Shown here piece after piece: positions 61,701 to 64,000 of a stretch of 64,000 bases of DNA (position 1 is its first letter; the number at the start of each line of letters is the position of its first letter). The DNA is taken from positions 62,001 through 126,000 of the forward strand of contig OZ037840.1 in NCBI GenBank assembly GCA_964035575.1. Reading direction: 5' to 3'. The notes below the pieces were generated by a model, which saw nothing but the letters and a program-made list of their open reading frames with translations, did no database searches and was not told where the DNA came from. Origin of the DNA: Rhynchopus sp. YZ270_cl-10. Its lineage: Eukaryota > Euglenozoa > Diplonemea > Diplonemida > Diplonemidae. A program made the position numbers and the translations under genes.

Positions 61701-64000
61701 CAGTGATACCAGGTCATCCGACACTCCAGCACTACAGTGCAGCAGAGACACCGGGAGCCCCACGGTGTACGGTGCCGTGAGCGACACTGTCTGCGTCGTG
61801 GTCAGGTTCGACACGCGTGGACGCGCCTCTGTCGTGATGTTACAGAGCACACCCGACCGCGAGAGCTCACACGGGTGCGCACCCCATTCACCACGCCCCG
61901 CTGTGCTGCCGTCCCCGCACGCTGCCACGTGGTCCACGCCATACATAAAGGCGCACCCCCCAGCGAACCGCAGCGGGTGATGCCCACCACACGCCCAGTT
62001 GGAGTAGTCCCTGATACTCCGCAGCGGGTTGTGTGTATCCACATTGTGCCTCGCAGGCTTGTTCGTGTAGCTCATCGTCACTGTCTGGGTCAACCACCGC
62101 CACGCGGTTCCATCGACCCACTGAAAGGTGTTCCTCTCTGCTGAGACGTACGATGTGTTTTTAGAGGGGTCCTCTCTGGACGCACCGATCCATACTGTGT
62201 CGGTCACATTTTCTACCCAGAGGACATACATGGCAGCACGGTTCGCGCCGTCTGAAGCAAGCGCCACCATGTCCCCGCCACGCTCAGAACACTCCTCCCT
62301 CGCGTACTCCCAGGTGGTCCGCAGGGGGATGTGGACAATCCCTGTACCTATGCTGCACTCCTCATGCCTGCCCTGCGCCATCCAGAAGCAGTCCCATTTG
62401 TGCACCCAGGTGCCTCCGTTTGACAGCTTCTCGACACCAAGGCGCGCAGTGGAGAGGGTATGGTGGTTGGACTGAAAGACTTTGACACAACGGAGCTCGA
62501 CTGACTCAGAGAAGACGAATGTGTATGACGCAACCTTGGGGCTGCAGCCAAGCCCGCTGGCGAACTCCCCACAGGAAACCGCAGCGCAGGTGCTGTCATC
62601 GTTGTCGTTCGCGAGACTCGCATTCCCAAAGGTGTGCGCACGGAACGGAAACCCATGCACCTCCCAGGTGACACTCCCGTTCTGGTACACATCTTCGCTG
62701 CAGGCGTCGTCGTAGTAGAAGGCCACCTCGCACACATGCCAACCAAACGTCACGTCGTCCAGGTTCGTTATGCGCCACACATTGTTCGGCGCAACAGACC
62801 CCCTCCCCTCCCTGCGGAACCAACCCCCAAAGGTGAACCCCTCTGCACCTCCGAACACAGGGGTTCCCAGGTCCCCAGACCCTCCGGCACCGCCTAACGC
62901 AGGTTCTGGGGTGCCGGTGGTGTTGTCTTCGTGATAGGAGACGAAGGGTGCGATGTTGAGCTTCTGGACGCCGATGGTGGCGCAATCCCCAGGGGAGGTC
63001 TCAGGCACGTCGATGTAGAAGGATGTGACGTTGCTGCAGCCGTTTGCACCGCAGTCGCGGTCGCTCACCTCCACCGCCTCAGAGCACGTTGCGAAGCAGC
63101 TGCAGCGGGATGTCGTGGTGTTCACATGGTGCGTTCCATACACCGCACCCTTGACCCCAGCGCACACATCCCTGCAGGCACAGAGTGACGAAGCTGTCAA
63201 CGCCATATCCACTGCTGCGACCAGCCCAGCCTCGGGGCATGTGTACCGCCTGACAGGGGTGTCCAAGCGGTGCGAGGAGGAGCCGTTCCCTACCGCTAGC
63301 GGGTGTGTGCAGGGTGTAGCGTGCAGAGCGCACAGCCCGGTCCACGCATAGTAGTCGATGCCTTCGCAGAGGGGTGTGCCCTCGCATCGGGATCTGCAGG
63401 TGTCAAGGCCGGCGCCGATCTCGCTGTTGACGGAGAAGGTGTCGAGGAGCGACCCCGTGCCGTTGGCGTTCTGCGCGCACGCCGCAGTGTCGCTTGTCAC
63501 CAACCAACGCCGTTCCGTGAAGAGCAGATGCGGGCACGGTGTGCACACCTCCCCGCTGTTCCCGCACGACACCGCGGTCACCGTCGCCGTCTCCTCCGCA
63601 TGGCATGCGCACACCCGGTAGCGTGTTTCGTTCCCTCCTGGGGGAGGCTCCGAGTCACACGTTGCGCCGGGTCCTGAGTGCAGGGCGTGACCATGCGAGC
63701 CCCAGACGCATCCAGACGCGTCTTCAGCCCCGATCGGTGTGACGCTGGTGTACGGCACGCCCAGACGTTGCATGGCCGCAGCGCAGGAGAGCCACGTGCT
63801 TGCGAGGGTCTCCATGGCCGCGTCGCACCCACCTCCGGTCAGACGCCTGCACGCATCCGAACAGACCTCATCACCCTCCGCAAGATACAGACACATCCCG
63901 CTGTGCGCAGCCCCGTGGTCGTTGCTCCCTGTTGCCAGGGCGACGTTGGGGAGCGAGACGCGCAGACACGCCTGGTCCATCGGTGCCTCCCGCAGCGCAA
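55740..64000 (-). CDS. Large secreted lectin/LamG multidomain protein, six exons, 5' partial (over 2000 aa)
   Basis: Exons 64000..61672, 61495..61366, 61144..60406, 59002..56592, 56435..56316 and 56162..55740; every junction is GT-AG and the phases (2, 0, 1, 0, 0) agree, so the model is strong. Order: Cys-rich apple/EGF-like region; a discoidin-like galactose-binding module (WRITNLDDVTFGWHVCEVAF); a C-type lectin domain (TTWEYAREECSERGGDMVAL, WIG, FQWVDGTAW, then GEWGAHPCELSRSGVLC); a first LamG/concanavalin-like domain split over exons 2-4, ending AELLIFNEALLPDQIDAMER; a beta-rich spacer; a second LamG domain (EVSLSFWVKI ... GSWHHVGVVHR ... SYIGRSNYENDTFEGGVKEF); and a Cys-rich tail ending MVNCPNNI. 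There is no membrane helix in the visible part, so it is probably secreted and glycan-binding (inference). The N-terminus lies beyond the right edge. Intron 59003-60405 is unusually long and full of mobile debris. Confidence 0.88.
60096..60181. repeat. Dispersed repeat R5, inverted copy
   Basis: GACATGAAAAAGGGCAGCAC to GTGTCTCCCAAACAAC; complement of the R5 copies at 30586-30668 and 60266-60353. Confidence 0.7.
60266..60353. repeat. Dispersed repeat R5
   Basis: TTGTTTGGGAGACACGCCCC through GGTTCTGTGG to CCCCCTTTTCATGTC; forms a hairpin with 60096-60181. Confidence 0.7.
61592..61662 (-). repeat. Dispersed repeat R1, intronic copy
   Basis: CTCTCATGACCGTGTACCTT, ACACAGCCATGCGGTCCTAG, TTCGAAGTTGACCTCT. 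It lies inside the phase-validated intron 61496-61671, close to its 5' splice site. Confidence 0.55.

Overview
The window is nuclear DNA of a eukaryote. It carries protein genes interrupted by short GT-AG introns (5' sites GTATGT, GTATGG, GTACGT, GTAAGT), signal-peptide and single-pass membrane proteins, a microsomal-type cytochrome P450, long homopolymer-rich intergenic DNA and many small DNA transposons. I cannot name the lineage. A unicellular protist or alga is the best guess, from the compact genes, the bacterial-type tail-collar domains and the surface-protein repertoire.

All thirteen supported genes lie on the minus strand. From left to right they are: a cyclic-nucleotide-binding-domain protein cut by the left edge (1-985); a small single-pass membrane protein (4009-4524); a Ser/Gly-rich protein with a Gln-rich coiled coil (5676-7532); a secreted galaxin-like Cys-rich protein (9382-10254); a large type I membrane protein with a mucin-like stalk (23389-26118); a 930-residue Gly/Pro-rich protein in three exons (30198-33742, perhaps one more exon to 34092); a three-exon, 134-residue small membrane protein (35721-36719); three secreted phage-tail-collar-domain paralogues (37858-38439, 40430-41011, 44302-44883); an arylsulfatase (47545-49002); a CYP86-like P450 (52838-54481); and a six-exon secreted protein with C-type lectin and LamG/concanavalin-like domains that runs off the right edge (55740-64000). 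Many products look secreted or surface-bound (lectin, LamG, collagen-like, galaxin-like and mucin-like parts), so the set suggests cell-surface or extracellular-matrix biology. That shared role is inference.

Between 12.6 and 23 kb there is no convincing gene. This block is a stack of foldback elements: a 1.2-kb near-perfect palindrome, then a 1.6-kb inverted pair whose loop has been split by a piggyBac-like TTAA element, then a 1.57-kb element with 39-bp terminal inverted repeats. A second piggyBac-like element lies at 41.4-42.7 kb. Mariner/pogo-like MITEs, two foldback elements with 6-bp target duplications and several 8-bp-unit minisatellites are scattered elsewhere.

The two most unusual signals are these. 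(1) The three tail-collar proteins have the segment that normally ends a bacterial tail-collar (MdpB-like) protein moved in front of the core, i.e. they look circularly permuted, and carry a signal peptide and a collagen-like stretch. (2) Several dispersed repeat families always point the same way relative to the genes, are followed in gene sense by polypyrimidine tracts, and sit in about half of the introns I could validate by reading phase. This suggests introner-like or splice-signal-bearing elements.
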